From positions 386,080 to 450,079 of the forward strand of contig WIDE01000019.1 of assembly GCA_015039315.1 (NCBI GenBank): a stretch of 64,000 nucleotides of DNA, written 5' to 3'. The notes under the pieces were generated by a model. The model ran no database searches and was not told the DNA's origin. It saw only the letters and a list, made by a program, of their open reading frames with translations. The DNA comes from Clavulina sp. PMI_390 (taxonomy: Eukaryota; Basidiomycota; Agaricomycetes; Cantharellales; Hydnaceae). Below, in pieces: positions 1-11,500 of the stretch. Numbering within the stretch: the stretch's first letter is position 1; each line of letters starts with the position of its first letter. The translations under genes were made by a program, and so were the position numbers.

Positions 1-112
1 TAAGTGATCTCGCTATTTACGCCTCAGCACAGAGACTCGTATACGCTATCACCTTTGTCTTCCTTTCACCTTCCACCACCCTGAGACACTAGCGCGCAAT
101 CATTGCAACAAC

Positions 113-1501
113 ATGCAGCCTGGTGTTGGTTTCTTCAGCCACATTCGACAGTCTGAGGAGCTGAACGCTTATTCGTTCGAGTCGGACTCGAACACCACTC
201 ATCCTGAGGATGATTCACTGGAGGCTCGGGCGCATATTACTGAAGAAGACGAATATATCAGCACACCTCCACAACACTCCAAAGGCCAAGAATGGTTGTT
301 CTACACCTTCCTACCTCGAGTGATTGGCATGATAACGGTAAGATCATAACCTAAACTTTTCACTCACATGAGAATATCAAATGACCTCTATTCATATCGC
401 CATTTTTTCTAACAACAGGGGACAGCTGTCCTGTGGTCCACTGTCCAGCAACCCTTCCTATTGGTTCAGACGCGTCTCCAAAGTGAAATCCTTCACTCGC
501 CTCGCCGATTCACAGGGCCTGTCGATTGCTTCCGCAAGTCCTGGAAGCTTAACGGCCTAGGTGGCCTGTACAAAGTGAGTGTCAAGCTCTTTCTACCTTG
601 TCCGGTATTGCTGTGCTCCTGGTAGCTATAGGGCTGAGTGTATGTGTGATCCAGGGATATGCACCGTCCATGTTGTCGGCTACAATAGGCCCGCTCATCG
701 CTCTGAGAGCATATTCAACCGTCCTCTATGATCTGGCACACATAAATCCCAAGCTCATTGACGAGGATGGAAAAGTTCCTTGGATATATAACAACGCCAT
801 AATGATAGGCGCACAAATCACCGCAACCTCCGCCATGTTAGTGCCCATCTTCAAAAATTCGTTTCCCTTAGTTAATTAGCTCTCTTCTTTATAGTACCCC
901 ACTAGAGCTACTGGCACGTCGCCGGCAGATTCAAGCTCTGCAACCACCTGCTATCGTCTCCACGGCACATTCACTTCCAACTCCGTCAGCGGCCCTCCCT
1001 GCTCCTTCAAAACCATCGTACCCTAGTGCATGGGGCATGGCTCGAACAATCTGGAAGCAAGAAGGCCTCCGTGGTCTATACCGTGGACATCATGCAACTA
1101 TGCTACGTCAGGGGTTAGGGATACCTCTTGCCTTTGCAGTCAGCACCCCTATAGAAGGCATGCTCAAAGCAAGAGAGTTCTCATTCAGCCCCACTCCCTC
1201 TGAACGCAAGTTACATGCATGGGAGGATGCGATTGCCGGTGCATCATATGGTCTCACATATGCCTGCGTCGCTCTGCCCTTTGACTGTGTCAAAACGGTC
1301 ATGCAGACTGAGGGTATGATCCATCCAACGAGCTCTTCAATCCCTAGGACCTTCCGGCAGACGTTTGCGCAGGTGTACAAAACACAGGGAGTACGGGGTT
1401 TATATGTGGGCTTCAGCATGGTCGCTCCTGGGCTCGCGACGGTCATGGCTTTGGATTGGGTTATTGCTGGTGCTGTTGATCGAGCTGGTTTTTACGAATA
1501 A
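113..1501 (+). CDS. Mitochondrial carrier family (SLC25-type) protein, 4 exons, 389 aa
   Basis: Spliced by hand as 113-337, 419-574, 655-836 and 895-1501; the phases agree and the frame ends in TAA. Three carrier repeats can be seen. Repeat 1 has a degenerate signature (QQPFLLVQTRLQ, no acidic residue after the proline). Repeat 2 has TPLELLARRRQIQ. Repeat 3 has a good PFDCVK followed by a Gly-rich GVRGLYVGF loop. The first about 70 residues are acidic and polar and precede the first helix. Carriers of this family move metabolites across the mitochondrial inner membrane, but the damaged first signature leaves the substrate open and would also fit an outer-membrane carrier-like protein. Exon 3 is joined through a GTTAGT donor at 837, because the nearby GTGCCC donor would break the PLE motif. 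Confidence is high for the family and low for the substrate. Confidence 0.85.
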
Positions 1502-1625
1502 TCCCACAGCCATTGGGGCTATGCACGGTTTTCCATCGCGCTAGGTTAGAAAATAGAGAAAACATGTAGAGAATGAGTAGATATATTTTCACACTATGAT
1601 GCCCTAATGAAGAGACGCCCATGGA

Positions 1626-3564
1626 TTACTCATCCTCCTCTTCCTCATCGTCGTCTCCCACGTCGTTCTCATCTTCTTCACCGGGCCCATCCTCTATCTC
1701 CTCATCATCAAGCTCCACATCCTCTTCGCGATCTTCTTGGTCCTCTCTTCCCCGCTTCATGCCAGCCACGTTCGTGACTTGTTCGCTAGATGAATCGGAC
1801 CCTGCGAGAGTCATGCACGTCAACCTTGTCCCCTTCGTATCGTACTTTGCCACCGGTTCCAGCACCTTCACTTCCGAGGACGATGAGCTCGGAGAAGGGA
1901 GGGATGCAAGGTCATAGACATGAACGAAGCCGTCTGATGAGCACGTCGAAAGGACTATCGTCTTGAGTGGTTTTGACGAAGCAGAGGATGATGCACCGTG
2001 CCCAGGCAATGACGGCGGGTTAGGGAGAGCGATCTCTAGCATGTCGAGGGCTTTCACACTACGGGCAGGAACAGGTGATAAGAAACTATAGCCAGATCGA
2101 GGAGACAGAGACAGACCGATTAGCATGCCCGACGAGCTCAGCGACGATAACATATTCTTCTCTTGCTTGTGCTTCGACCTCCTCGCCTTCGATTTCGCCT
2201 CTTTCATCAGAGACGCTATTGGAAGGCTCTGCAGGCACTTTACTTGTTCGCTTGTAAACAGAAACCTTCTTGTCCTCTGCCGCGATAAAGAGGAGCTCAT
2301 CTGCGCCTACTTCGTCGCTCTCGTCAGGATGCCGCCTGAAACGTACGTCTTGGATACGCGACGCGTGCTGTATCGACTGGATAAGCTTCATATCCTGTAA
2401 AGAATAAAGATAGCGAATTCGTAAATAATCAGTGTGCCTATCTCCTCGTAGTTTCATCAAGATACTGACCGTTGAATATACGTCCGCGGTATTCCCACTT
2501 GCAACGACAAATCTCTTCCCACCTGTCTCCCATCTCACGACTTCCCCTTCCTTCCCCAGCATGGTTGATGCGCTAGGTTTTCCTCGCATGAGATCCCACA
2601 TTCTCAGAGCCCTATCTTTCCCAACTGAGAGCGCGACTTTGCCGGACGGATGCACAGCGACGCAATTGACACGACCCTTATGACCTTTGAGGACTAGGAG
2701 AAGCTCCCAATCGCGTGTGTGGAAGAGAGCTATGGTTCCGTCTTCTGAGGCGGATATAAGGTGTGTGCGCGTGGGGAACGCAAGGTGCGTTATTGAACCT
2801 ATTGGAGGAAATAGTGTCAGTATATAGAATTCTGGCGCAGTGGAAGAAGCGAAAGGGGATGTACCTTGGTGTTGCATTAGTCCACCAACCTCTTTCTTTC
2901 TCTTGAGATCCCAGACCTTGATGATCTCGTCTGAGCTCCCCGTAGCAAGCCAGCGCCCTCCACTGGGGGCAGCAGCAACAGCTTTCACCGACGCTACATG
3001 GGCCGGGAAGATAAATACAGGTTTCAATGAAAGAGTTGGATACTCCGATGGCGAAGGTGCTGATGAGGTAGAAGGAGAAGACGGTGAAGGTAGAGCGAAT
3101 GAATAGGTGCCTTCGATTCCGTACAGCAGTTTCTCATAAGAGCCGACCACAATCGTGAAGGCACGAGAGAGAGAATTTTGGGATGGAATGGATGGGGGTG
3201 TAGAAGAAGACGAAGCAGACTTTGCCTTTCGTGATTTCACCTTGGGGGCAGCGATCGGTGCAGGTTCCTCGCCTAGAAGACGAACAGTTTTCTTTTGACG
3301 AGCAGCACCATTAGCACTGATTGCTTCATTTGATTCTTTGGAGGCCGCATTGGAGCTATTGACACCTGCGAAGCTCACAGACTGCCTCCTCTCATTTTTT
3401 TGAGTTGGCCCAGATGACCTCGTATGCAGTGATTTCTTCACAGAAATAGGTGATGAGGAGCTGCTAGAACCAACCCTAACTCTCTTTACCCCCTTTTGTT
3501 TGAAGAATGCACCTTTGGCAGGGAGGCCAGACTTTTTACTTGAGGATGGTGTAGGTCGGTTCAT
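1626..3564 (-). CDS. MAK11: WD40 ribosome-biogenesis protein, MAK11/PAK1IP1 family, 579 aa
   Basis: Exons on the minus strand are 3564-2865, 2798-2470, 2394-2117 and 2058-1626. After a basic Ser-rich N-terminus of about 130 residues the WD40 core begins at IVVGSYEKLLYGIEG. It contains blocks typical of MAK11/PAK1IP1: ATGSSDEIIKVWDL, ISASEDGTIALF, the KGHKGRVNCVAVHPSGK repeat and DRALRMWDLM. Family members act in the nucleolus on 60S subunit assembly, helping Rpf2/Rrs1-type 5S RNP steps. The last repeat (SDGFVHVYDL) is followed by a long Asp/Glu-rich tail ending in DDEEEEDE. Introns 1 and 2 (66 and 75 bp) are multiples of three without a stop, so an unspliced reading looks continuous; the WD40 alignment shows they are introns. 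The antisense reading of the acidic tail gives a false Ser-rich ORF. Confidence 0.88.
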
Positions 3565-5509
3565 TTGTTGACGTCGGGGAGCGTGGGAAGTTTAGTCGTC
3601 CCCGACTGAATAGGAGGGTTTTGTAGGTGCTGGGGTTTCGGCGTTCGGGAATAACAATAGTATTTTTCGGCGATACATGTAGTTTCTCACGACATACTCC
3701 TTGCATCGCTGATTGGCTGGAGAAATTTTGTGGAGCTGGAAAGTCCGCTGAACAACGTTCCTTCGGACGATTCGGACTCCTGCTTCAACGAAGTACAAGT
3801 CTGCAATACTAACGTCGCGCTGATTCAATGTGTACGAGCAGGATTTGGCCAAATATTGCAACAGCAGCACTACAAAATGTAGTTTACATTACTCGCAAAA
3901 CCCAAGGCTATCCACCAAAAGCAAAAGCCGTAACTCACTGGTGGTGAAGCTTTGGTAACATAATGAGCATATCGGCGGTATATCCCCGTTACTGTATGAG
4001 CAACTGCCGAGCGATATTGTTAGGATCCTTTCTATCGGCATCTAGGTCGTTTGACAAGTACTGCATGGAGACAACTCGATCTTAGCGTGAAGAGTGGATG
4101 AGGAAGTTTAATGCTCGGATCAAGTTCAGTAAGAGTCAATTCAGTGGCCTTAAAGTCTGAATGCTTCCTGCCCTTATGTGGTAAATTGAGCGGGTAGAAG
4201 ATCGAGAAGGACGGCATTCATGCGGCGGTTGTGTCTCTGACATGCTGGTCGATTCCTTGCTCCAGATTGGTCAGAGTAGCTCCTTGGAGCTCCTTAAGAT
4301 ATCTAACAAATACGATTGATATAAATTTGATGAAGTGAAGTGGGACTCTTTGATAGCGAGAGATGGAGATGACGCTGCAATTTTGTGATCTATACATGTA
4401 CAAAAAGTTGAGAGGCCAGAAACTTGAGGGGAAATCAAGACGCCGGAGCATTATTTTGGGCATCAGAGGTTGAAAAGGTAAACGGGCATATGAGGCATGA
4501 GTTTGGTGCTGATCTCAGGTGGTTGGGAGACAGACATCCAGTCGGGGACATGGCGCTTGCCGCCGCTACCGATGATAACTGCTCTCACAGTCGTCACAGG
4601 TTGCTCACTGAATCAACTGTACAATCACTTGAAGTCTTGCATCGGGACCTATACCATTATTAATGCTGGATGGATCAAAGCTACTGTGCTCCATTTACCA
4701 GACTGCCAGTACCACACTCTTGGAGGCTCTCTGATTAGGTCCTTATCACATGGCGGCAGTCTGCCACATAGTCCCCGATGGAGACGCCTGAGCAACAACT
4801 ACTGAAAGAGAAAGTATCCTGGCATCTCGGCCCACTCTCCACTTGTCATCGACTATTGAATCGATCTGGTGCGACTCAGGTACAGTAAGAGATAGTACCT
4901 TGTCCCGTCGGGTACAGTTGACGCGCTGCATCTAAATCAAGACCTGCCGTTTGGTCAATTGGCGACATTGCGTGGAAGAATTGGGCCCATCATGAACGGA
5001 AATGACGCAACCATATACTCATTGGTGCCCACGTTGTTGCGCTCCAAGGCACCTCCTTGGCAGTAGTTGGATCACCATGAATAATTAGTCTTGGTCCAAT
5101 TTGCTCGAGAACTGCTTTGTTACAATGTGGCGAGTAAGATGTACTAGCTTCTGCTTGAGATTTACGGGGACGCGCACAGAAGGGCAGATCCTCAATACGG
5201 ATTCGGTGCCACCGAACATCGTTCAACCATTGCACCAACTCGACCAACAAATGGCGACATCGTGAACTTCTTTCTGTGCACCATCGCGCGTGCAGTGGCG
5301 CGACTGCTAATGGTTTGCCGACTTCTGCAACTCAGTCATGTACCCACTCAATAACTGTATGCGCAGCTTCATGAAATGGTGAATATCTGTGCTGGATTAG
5401 TTGATCCTGTTATCATTACCCGTTCCTTGTTGCGGCTGCACGATAAAAGCGGGGTTTCTAAGACTTCATTCCGTATCTCCCTCCCCGAGCCCCCCCTCCA
5501 CCTTGTACT
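3565..5509. other. Intergenic region, about 1.9 kb, no gene recognised
   Basis: This lies between the divergent MAK11 and MFS genes. Only short ORFs (under 112 codons, several without ATG) occur, and none shows a recognisable domain or a consistent exon chain. It must hold both promoters. A CT-rich tract just before 5510 is the likely transcription-start region of the MFS gene. No terminal inverted repeat or transposase remnant was seen by eye. Confidence 0.5.
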
Positions 5510-8194
5510 ATGGTGGCTGAGATCGACAACGCTAAGCCAGCTTCGCCTGCGGCGACTTCTATCTCTTCAACTGAGAAACTTGACACCAATGTCGTCACTG
5601 TCGACAGCGAGACAGGAATAGACCCCGATTTCCTCCCTCGTTCTGGTCCACGGTCCCTCTTTGTTGACGGGATTAAGGTCCACGTTGATCCCAACGCTCC
5701 TGCTCTTGCTGAAGGCGATATCGAGGCGAGATGGAGTTGGCTTGACTTATTCAGGACGAAGAAAACGGTGGAGAACTGGAATGCCATTGCCACGCGCCCT
5801 TCGGTATATGATGATGTTATATTGAGACCCCATTACCAGCCCATGTGAGTCGTGGACGATCATGCTCAGTATGGGGTCTTTGGCATCCGCTAACTAGCCT
5901 CCCGTTTTTCCATAGCCCTCAGTACGAGAACATACATCGCCTTGATCATAATGCTAGGTGGACATATGCAGAGGAGCGTCGAATCGTGCAGAAGGCTGAC
6001 CTTCGGGTAATGCTTTGGGTCATTTGTACGTCTATTCCGGCTGACCGGGATGAGAAGTTGGAAAGCTAACCCTCCTCTTCAGTTATGTTCGTCATGCCGA
6101 AACTGCTCGGTCTCCACTGTTCCATTTCGTAAACTGACCAGGCGTTTGGTTACAGGTTCATGGCCCTCGATATTGACCGTGCCAACATCTCACAAGCCAA
6201 CAGTACGAGTTTTCTGAAGGATCTTGGACTCAACACGAACGACTTCAACCTCGGTGAGTTCGCCGAATGGCCACGATTTGAGAATGATTCGAGAAGTCTC
6301 ACGATCATACCTTCCGACGTTATGTGCTCCAGGCAATTCGCTGGCCAAAGCTGGCTTTTTGATCGCTGAGCTCCCGTCCCAGTTGATCTCTAAGAAAATT
6401 GGCCCCGATCGGTTAGTGAGCTCTCTAAATCTGTCTTCGTGATGAGTAATTACTTACTTATATCATGGTGTCTCGTGGGTAATAGTTGGATTCCTGCTCA
6501 GATGTGCCTCTGGTCTATCGTCGCCGGCTCTCAGTTCTTCCTCAGTGGCCGAAGCAGTTTCCTCGCCACTCGCTTCTTAGTGGGACTGTGCCAGGGTGGC
6601 TTCATTCCTGACGTTATTCTCTACCTGTCATACTATTACAAAAAGAGCGAGCTCTCGATGCGGCTGGCATTTTTCTTCACGTAAGTCCGGCTCGTCGCTC
6701 CTGCTGTCGCCCAAACACCCGCTGCGACCATTATTGACTCCTCACACCTGTAGATGTAACTATAGTGTTTATATCTTCGCCGGGTTCCTCGCAATTGGGA
6801 TCTTAAAAATGGACCGAATTGGTGGGCACGAAGGTATGTTTGGGGTTGTTGTCATCCCACCCACCAGCATCGACTCATAGTTTTGTCCTTCTCATTCAAA
6901 TAGGCTGGCGCTGGCTCTTCCTAATTGAGGCTCTCTTCACATTTGTCGTTGGATTTATCACCTTCTTCATGCTACCTGCGTCTCCGACCCAGACAAAGAC
7001 GTGGTTCCGTCCCAACGGATGGTTCACGGAGCGAGAAGAGATCATTATGACAAACCGAATTCTACGAGACGACCCTCAGAGTAAGCTTGATATATTCTAA
7101 TTGTTTTCCGCGAGTTTTCTCTGCGTATACTGATGCGTACCTTGTGCGCTCAGAGGGTCAGATGCATAACCGCCAAGCGATTTCCTGGACCATGTTGTGG
7201 GAATCTCTCACCGACTTTGACCTCTGGCCTCTTTACGCAGTAAGCAAGCTAAATTTCTATTCCCTTCTCTGTTGTGAGCTGATGGAGCTCCTGCCTTTTT
7301 TGCCGGCATTCCCGCTGGACTAACTTCTCACAACAGATTGGTCTCGTCTTCCAGATCCCGCAGACACCCATTCAAGCCTACCTCACGCTCGCATATCGCC
7401 AGCTAGGCTTTGATACAGTTATGACTAATCTTCTCTCGATTCCGAACTATGCCCTCGGCATCGTCACGCTCCTCCTGCTCATTTCATTCTCAGAGGCTCT
7501 CAACGAGCGGTCATTTGTGGCCATGTCACAGAATTTGTGGGTTTTACCTTGCCTAATTGCCTTGTATTGCCTGCCGGCACACGCTCCATGGAGCTACTTC
7601 GCAGTCTCGACGGTATTGCTCGGTGCTCCCTATGCGCACGCATTGCTTGTGAGCTGGGTCTCGATGAATGCGGGGAGCGTGAGAAGCAGAACCGTTGGAT
7701 CGTCGCTGGTAAGTTGCAATATACCATGACGGGTTCCTGGCGCTCATTTCCTAATTATAAATGCCTACCGACTGTAGTACAATATGTGCGTGCAGTTATC
7801 TGGGATCATCGCGGCATATATCTATCGAGCAGATGATGCACCACTCTGTGAGTTTCTGATCGATTCTTACCCCACTATCATGATATTTCCCTGCATCTCT
7901 GAGCTTATATGATTGGCTATTTTAATTCACAGACCGACGTGGCAACCGACAACTCATTGCTATCTGCTGCATGTGCATCGTCATGTTCCCTATGGTCAAG
8001 TCCTACTACATCTATCGTAACAAGCAGAAGAGAAAGGTTTGGGACGCCATGACCCGCGAGGTAAGGCTCCATATAATTGCAGATACCTACTAAGCATCTG
8101 ACATTTTTTTCCCTCACATCAGCAACAATCTGAATACCTTGACACGACTCGCGAATCTGGCAGCAAGCGTCTCGACTTCCAGTTCTTCCATTGA
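5510..8194 (+). CDS. MFS transporter, anion:cation symporter (allantoate/nicotinate permease) type
   Basis: First exons are 5510-5844, 5916-6025, a 4-nt exon 6083-6086, and 6156-6254; further exons run to a TGA at 8192-8194. After about 120 cytosolic residues come the first helix block [20 protein letters not shown] (the LDRxNI-type signature of this family), then [20 protein letters not shown] for helices 4-5, and helices around [14 protein letters not shown]. The second half is recognisable from [15 protein letters not shown] onward. The C-terminus [11 protein letters not shown] closely resembles the usual end of Dal5/Tna1-type permeases. Such proteins import organic anions or vitamins (allantoate, nicotinate, biotin precursors) at the plasma membrane; the substrate cannot be told from sequence. 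The gene has about a dozen short introns. The 4-nt exon is inferred because it restores the frame and the helix-1 motif. Confidence 0.87.
6083..6086 (+). other. 4-nt microexon of the MFS gene
   Basis: TTAT is bounded by CTTCAG upstream and GTTCGT downstream. It turns a phase-1 end (ATT T) into a phase-2 end (TTT AT), which then joins GTTCATGGCC to read [11 protein letters not shown]. No single longer intron tried here keeps the frame. Confidence 0.6.
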
Positions 8195-8560
8195 TTGGGT
8201 TATCGATAACTTTTATTTTGTCCTTTCTCGCGTGCCTTTCTTAACGTCTGCCTCGTCTTTTTGTCCGTTGTGCTCCGCTTGTGCGCGTGCTCACACTGAC
8301 TCACTGTTAGCCCAAGTTTTGTCTCGATGTACAACGAAACGGAACGAAATGATATGATTTTCCTCATTGTTTGCCAAGAGTCAGCCAAAAAGTCCTTTTT
8401 ATCAGTATACTATATGTAGTATGAGTGGTGTCCGGGCCACGCAGAGTCCTTGCGCGTCACTGCTATTGCAAATCCATCAGCCTGAGAAGCTTTTAGGCGC
8501 GGGCGCGTCTTCCTCCCCCCCAACCTCTACCACCACCTGTTACGCGACTACGTCCTCGCA
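8195..8560. other. Intergenic: 3' end of MFS gene and promoter of Snf2 gene
   Basis: 366 bp without a supported gene. T-rich sequence follows the MFS stop. A C/A-rich stretch (8505-8540) immediately precedes the Snf2 start codon and is probably its 5' UTR. Confidence 0.5.
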
Positions 8561-11500
8561 ATGGACACAGAACGGTTGCGCAAGATCGCGATCGAGCATT
8601 TCTACCACAACGAGACTCAAGTAAGTCGAGTGCGCATGTCTCAAAAGGTCTTTTGAGGCGCTGACCTTAGCCGCCGCACGTCGTCAAAGGCTGCACTCGC
8701 TTTAGACTGGTATATTCCGCTGCTATATCGACACCAGAATATTCATAAAGATGATATACACGTAAGAGACCGCTTCGATCGTCAATACAGCACAAGCTGA
8801 CGAGTTTGCCGTCGTGTAGTTCCGTGTCGACCTTCAGCCTGGTTATGGATGTGAGTGGCGCCTCAACACGCGCACAATCCGACTCACAGTTATTTCCAAC
8901 GCTATAACATGGCGTTTTCCTCTAGTTGGGCACATTTTTTGTTTAGAAACCGAGTGTAGAAAGTGGATCCCCCTTGAAGCTGAGGACCGCGCCGTCCAAG
9001 GCGACGGTGGGCACGAACGAGGTACATTCCAAACGCCACATCTACTCATTATGTATCAAAATGACTAAAAACACCTCTCGCTCGCTTTCTATAGGCTTCG
9101 GATCCTTCAAAGCCTACCAACAGCATGTCAAGGAAGACGCGCATGAGCGGTCGCGTAAAGCTCGTCTTGCCGTCTCTCAAGCTCGCAGTTACGGCGCCAA
9201 CGCCACGCCTTCGAGCTCTACAGCTACGGCACGTCGTTTGACGCCATTTTTCCTGATCTGCTGTGCTTTACTGACTAGTTCCTCTCTGTAACACTTACCC
9301 TTTCGCACGCCAATGCTTCCCACGATTTCCAGTTCCAACGAGTTCCTGCTTCCGCTCAATCATCCGCCACCACATCTGCCGTGAAATCTCGTATACCCTT
9401 ACTAGCATCCCTCGACTCTTTCAATGCCCTGGCTGTCTCGAATCGACCTATCCGTCGGGAGCCTGCTGGCGTTGCTGGACTTTCACGGGCCGCACGTATC
9501 ATCCCCTCTGCTCCTGCTTCCATCAAACAGGAGCCGACTTCATTGTTTCAAGTCAAAGCCGAGTCTCCCGTTACTCCTCCATATCGCCCCAGAACGCCAC
9601 TCCTGCAAGTTAAACGAGAGCCTGTCGACGGCCCTCTCAGCCCAGTACACAACACTCCACCGCGTGATCGTAAACCCTCTATCTCTTTGGCTGATCACGA
9701 CGCTGCTCCCAAGTCACATCTTGGGTTCCCCGCGCGAGAGACGCCTCGTCAAGTCCATGCAGGGCAATCCCCGACGCCCACGGTCGCCCAAAGGCCGTTC
9801 GTCGCTCCCGCTGGCCTGGGATATCAGTTTCATGCTGATTTCGGAGTGGATCCCGGAGCAGATATGGAATGGAATGTCATAAATGCTCTCAGTGGTGTTA
9901 CCGGAACCGGCATTCCTTACGTTCCTGGCACGCTTCCCTTCGACCAGGACGATAGTTATCACAGCTCGATGTTGCCCTCTCGTCGTGGCTCTACTATTTC
10001 ACGGTGAGTTCCAAGTCAGTCCAAGAGCAGTCGAATGCCATGATCTATGTTTGAACGTGTCATACTAGCGCAAACCTCCAAGAATTCATCAACGATTTGG
10101 CTGATTTCGAGGACAACTCGACTATTGAGCAGGGCCTCCAGAAGCTTGGGATTCCTGATTTGCAGACACCTTTGCCCGGGATGAAAACGACTTTGATGCC
10201 GCATCAGGTTTTAGGAGTATCGTGGATGAAGGAACGAGAAGAATCTAAGTGAGCACGAATGGTTATACGAGAACGACCAGATAGAGGCTTTCGCTAAATA
10301 AATAATATATTGAATTAGGGATCGTGGTGGGATTCTTGCGGACGAAATGGGTCTCGGAAAGTAAGTTGTTGGTTTTCGTTGGTGATGTACTCTTTCTCTG
10401 AGGTGGAGCTGATTCATTCTTCGCAGGACGTAAGTGTGTAGTCTCGGTTCTACAGGCTGCTCTGACTTGAATGACCTTGCTTCAAATGGGGCTATCAGCG
10501 TGCAAGCGTGAGTCCTCTTCATGCCAATGTTGGCGGCCATGTTAATTGATCTTCTGTCGTAACGACAGTATTGCCTTGATACTGAAGAATCGATCGAAGG
10601 ATCGGAAGTGTAAAACAACCCTCATTCGTAAGCAACACTTATTTGCATCACTGTCAAATATCACCATCTCCCACTGACGTCAAAAACCTCTCCCGCAGTG
10701 GCTCCAAACGCTCTTCTCACCCAATGGGCCTCCGAGATTGAGCTCCATACCGACGGTCGTCTCAATATTCTTATCTATCACGGTGCGGCCAAGAAGAAAC
10801 ATACGACGACAAAATCTCTGGAGAAGTATGACGTCGTTATCACTACTTATATGACTGTTGCTTTGGAAAAGCCCACCGATTCGGAGGTTATGGAACGGCT
10901 CCATAAACGCAAGAAGAAGAACAAAAAAGACGACTTCATCGCAAGCGACTCGGAGGCAGATAGCGAAGATGAGGAAGACTCAAAGAAGAAGAGGAAACAG
11001 GACGGTCCTTTGATTAATTTCCCGTGGTTTAGAGTGAGTCTTTTACCTAAAAAACGTTACCTCGACGTGCTGCTGATTAATTTCCGCAGATCATTCTCGA
11101 TGAAGCCCAGAATATGTGCGTCGTTGACTAATCTTTGCGGACCTTGCGTAGTGGCCGATCCTCACAATTGTCTAGTCGTAATCACAAGACGAGAGCGAGC
11201 AAGGTGGTATGCGAGCTTGATGCGCAGTATCGCTGGGTACATGATATTCCTCTTTATTATTTTTTTAAATCGTATTGCTTACCACTACCCCCTCCCCCAG
11301 TGCCTTACGTTAGTCCCGAATCGCAGCCACGTCTGAGAGCTGAGAAAGTTAATGCGCTTATCCCATGACTTAGCGGAACTCCTATCACCAATGGCCTTCA
11401 CGATACCTATGCTTTCTTTGTTTTCTTGCACATTAGGCCGTGGTGCGACTGGACAGAATTCAGGGTTAGTTGTCTGTGCTCCTAGCGCAGGATGACTGCC

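Noticed and set aside
1621..1917. Ser-rich plus-strand ORF of 98 codons
   Set aside because: It is the antisense of the acidic tail of MAK11.
2086..2300. Apparent frameshift between two overlapping minus-strand frames of MAK11
   Set aside because: A 58-bp intron (2059-2116) explains the frame change and restores NRVKALDMLEI.
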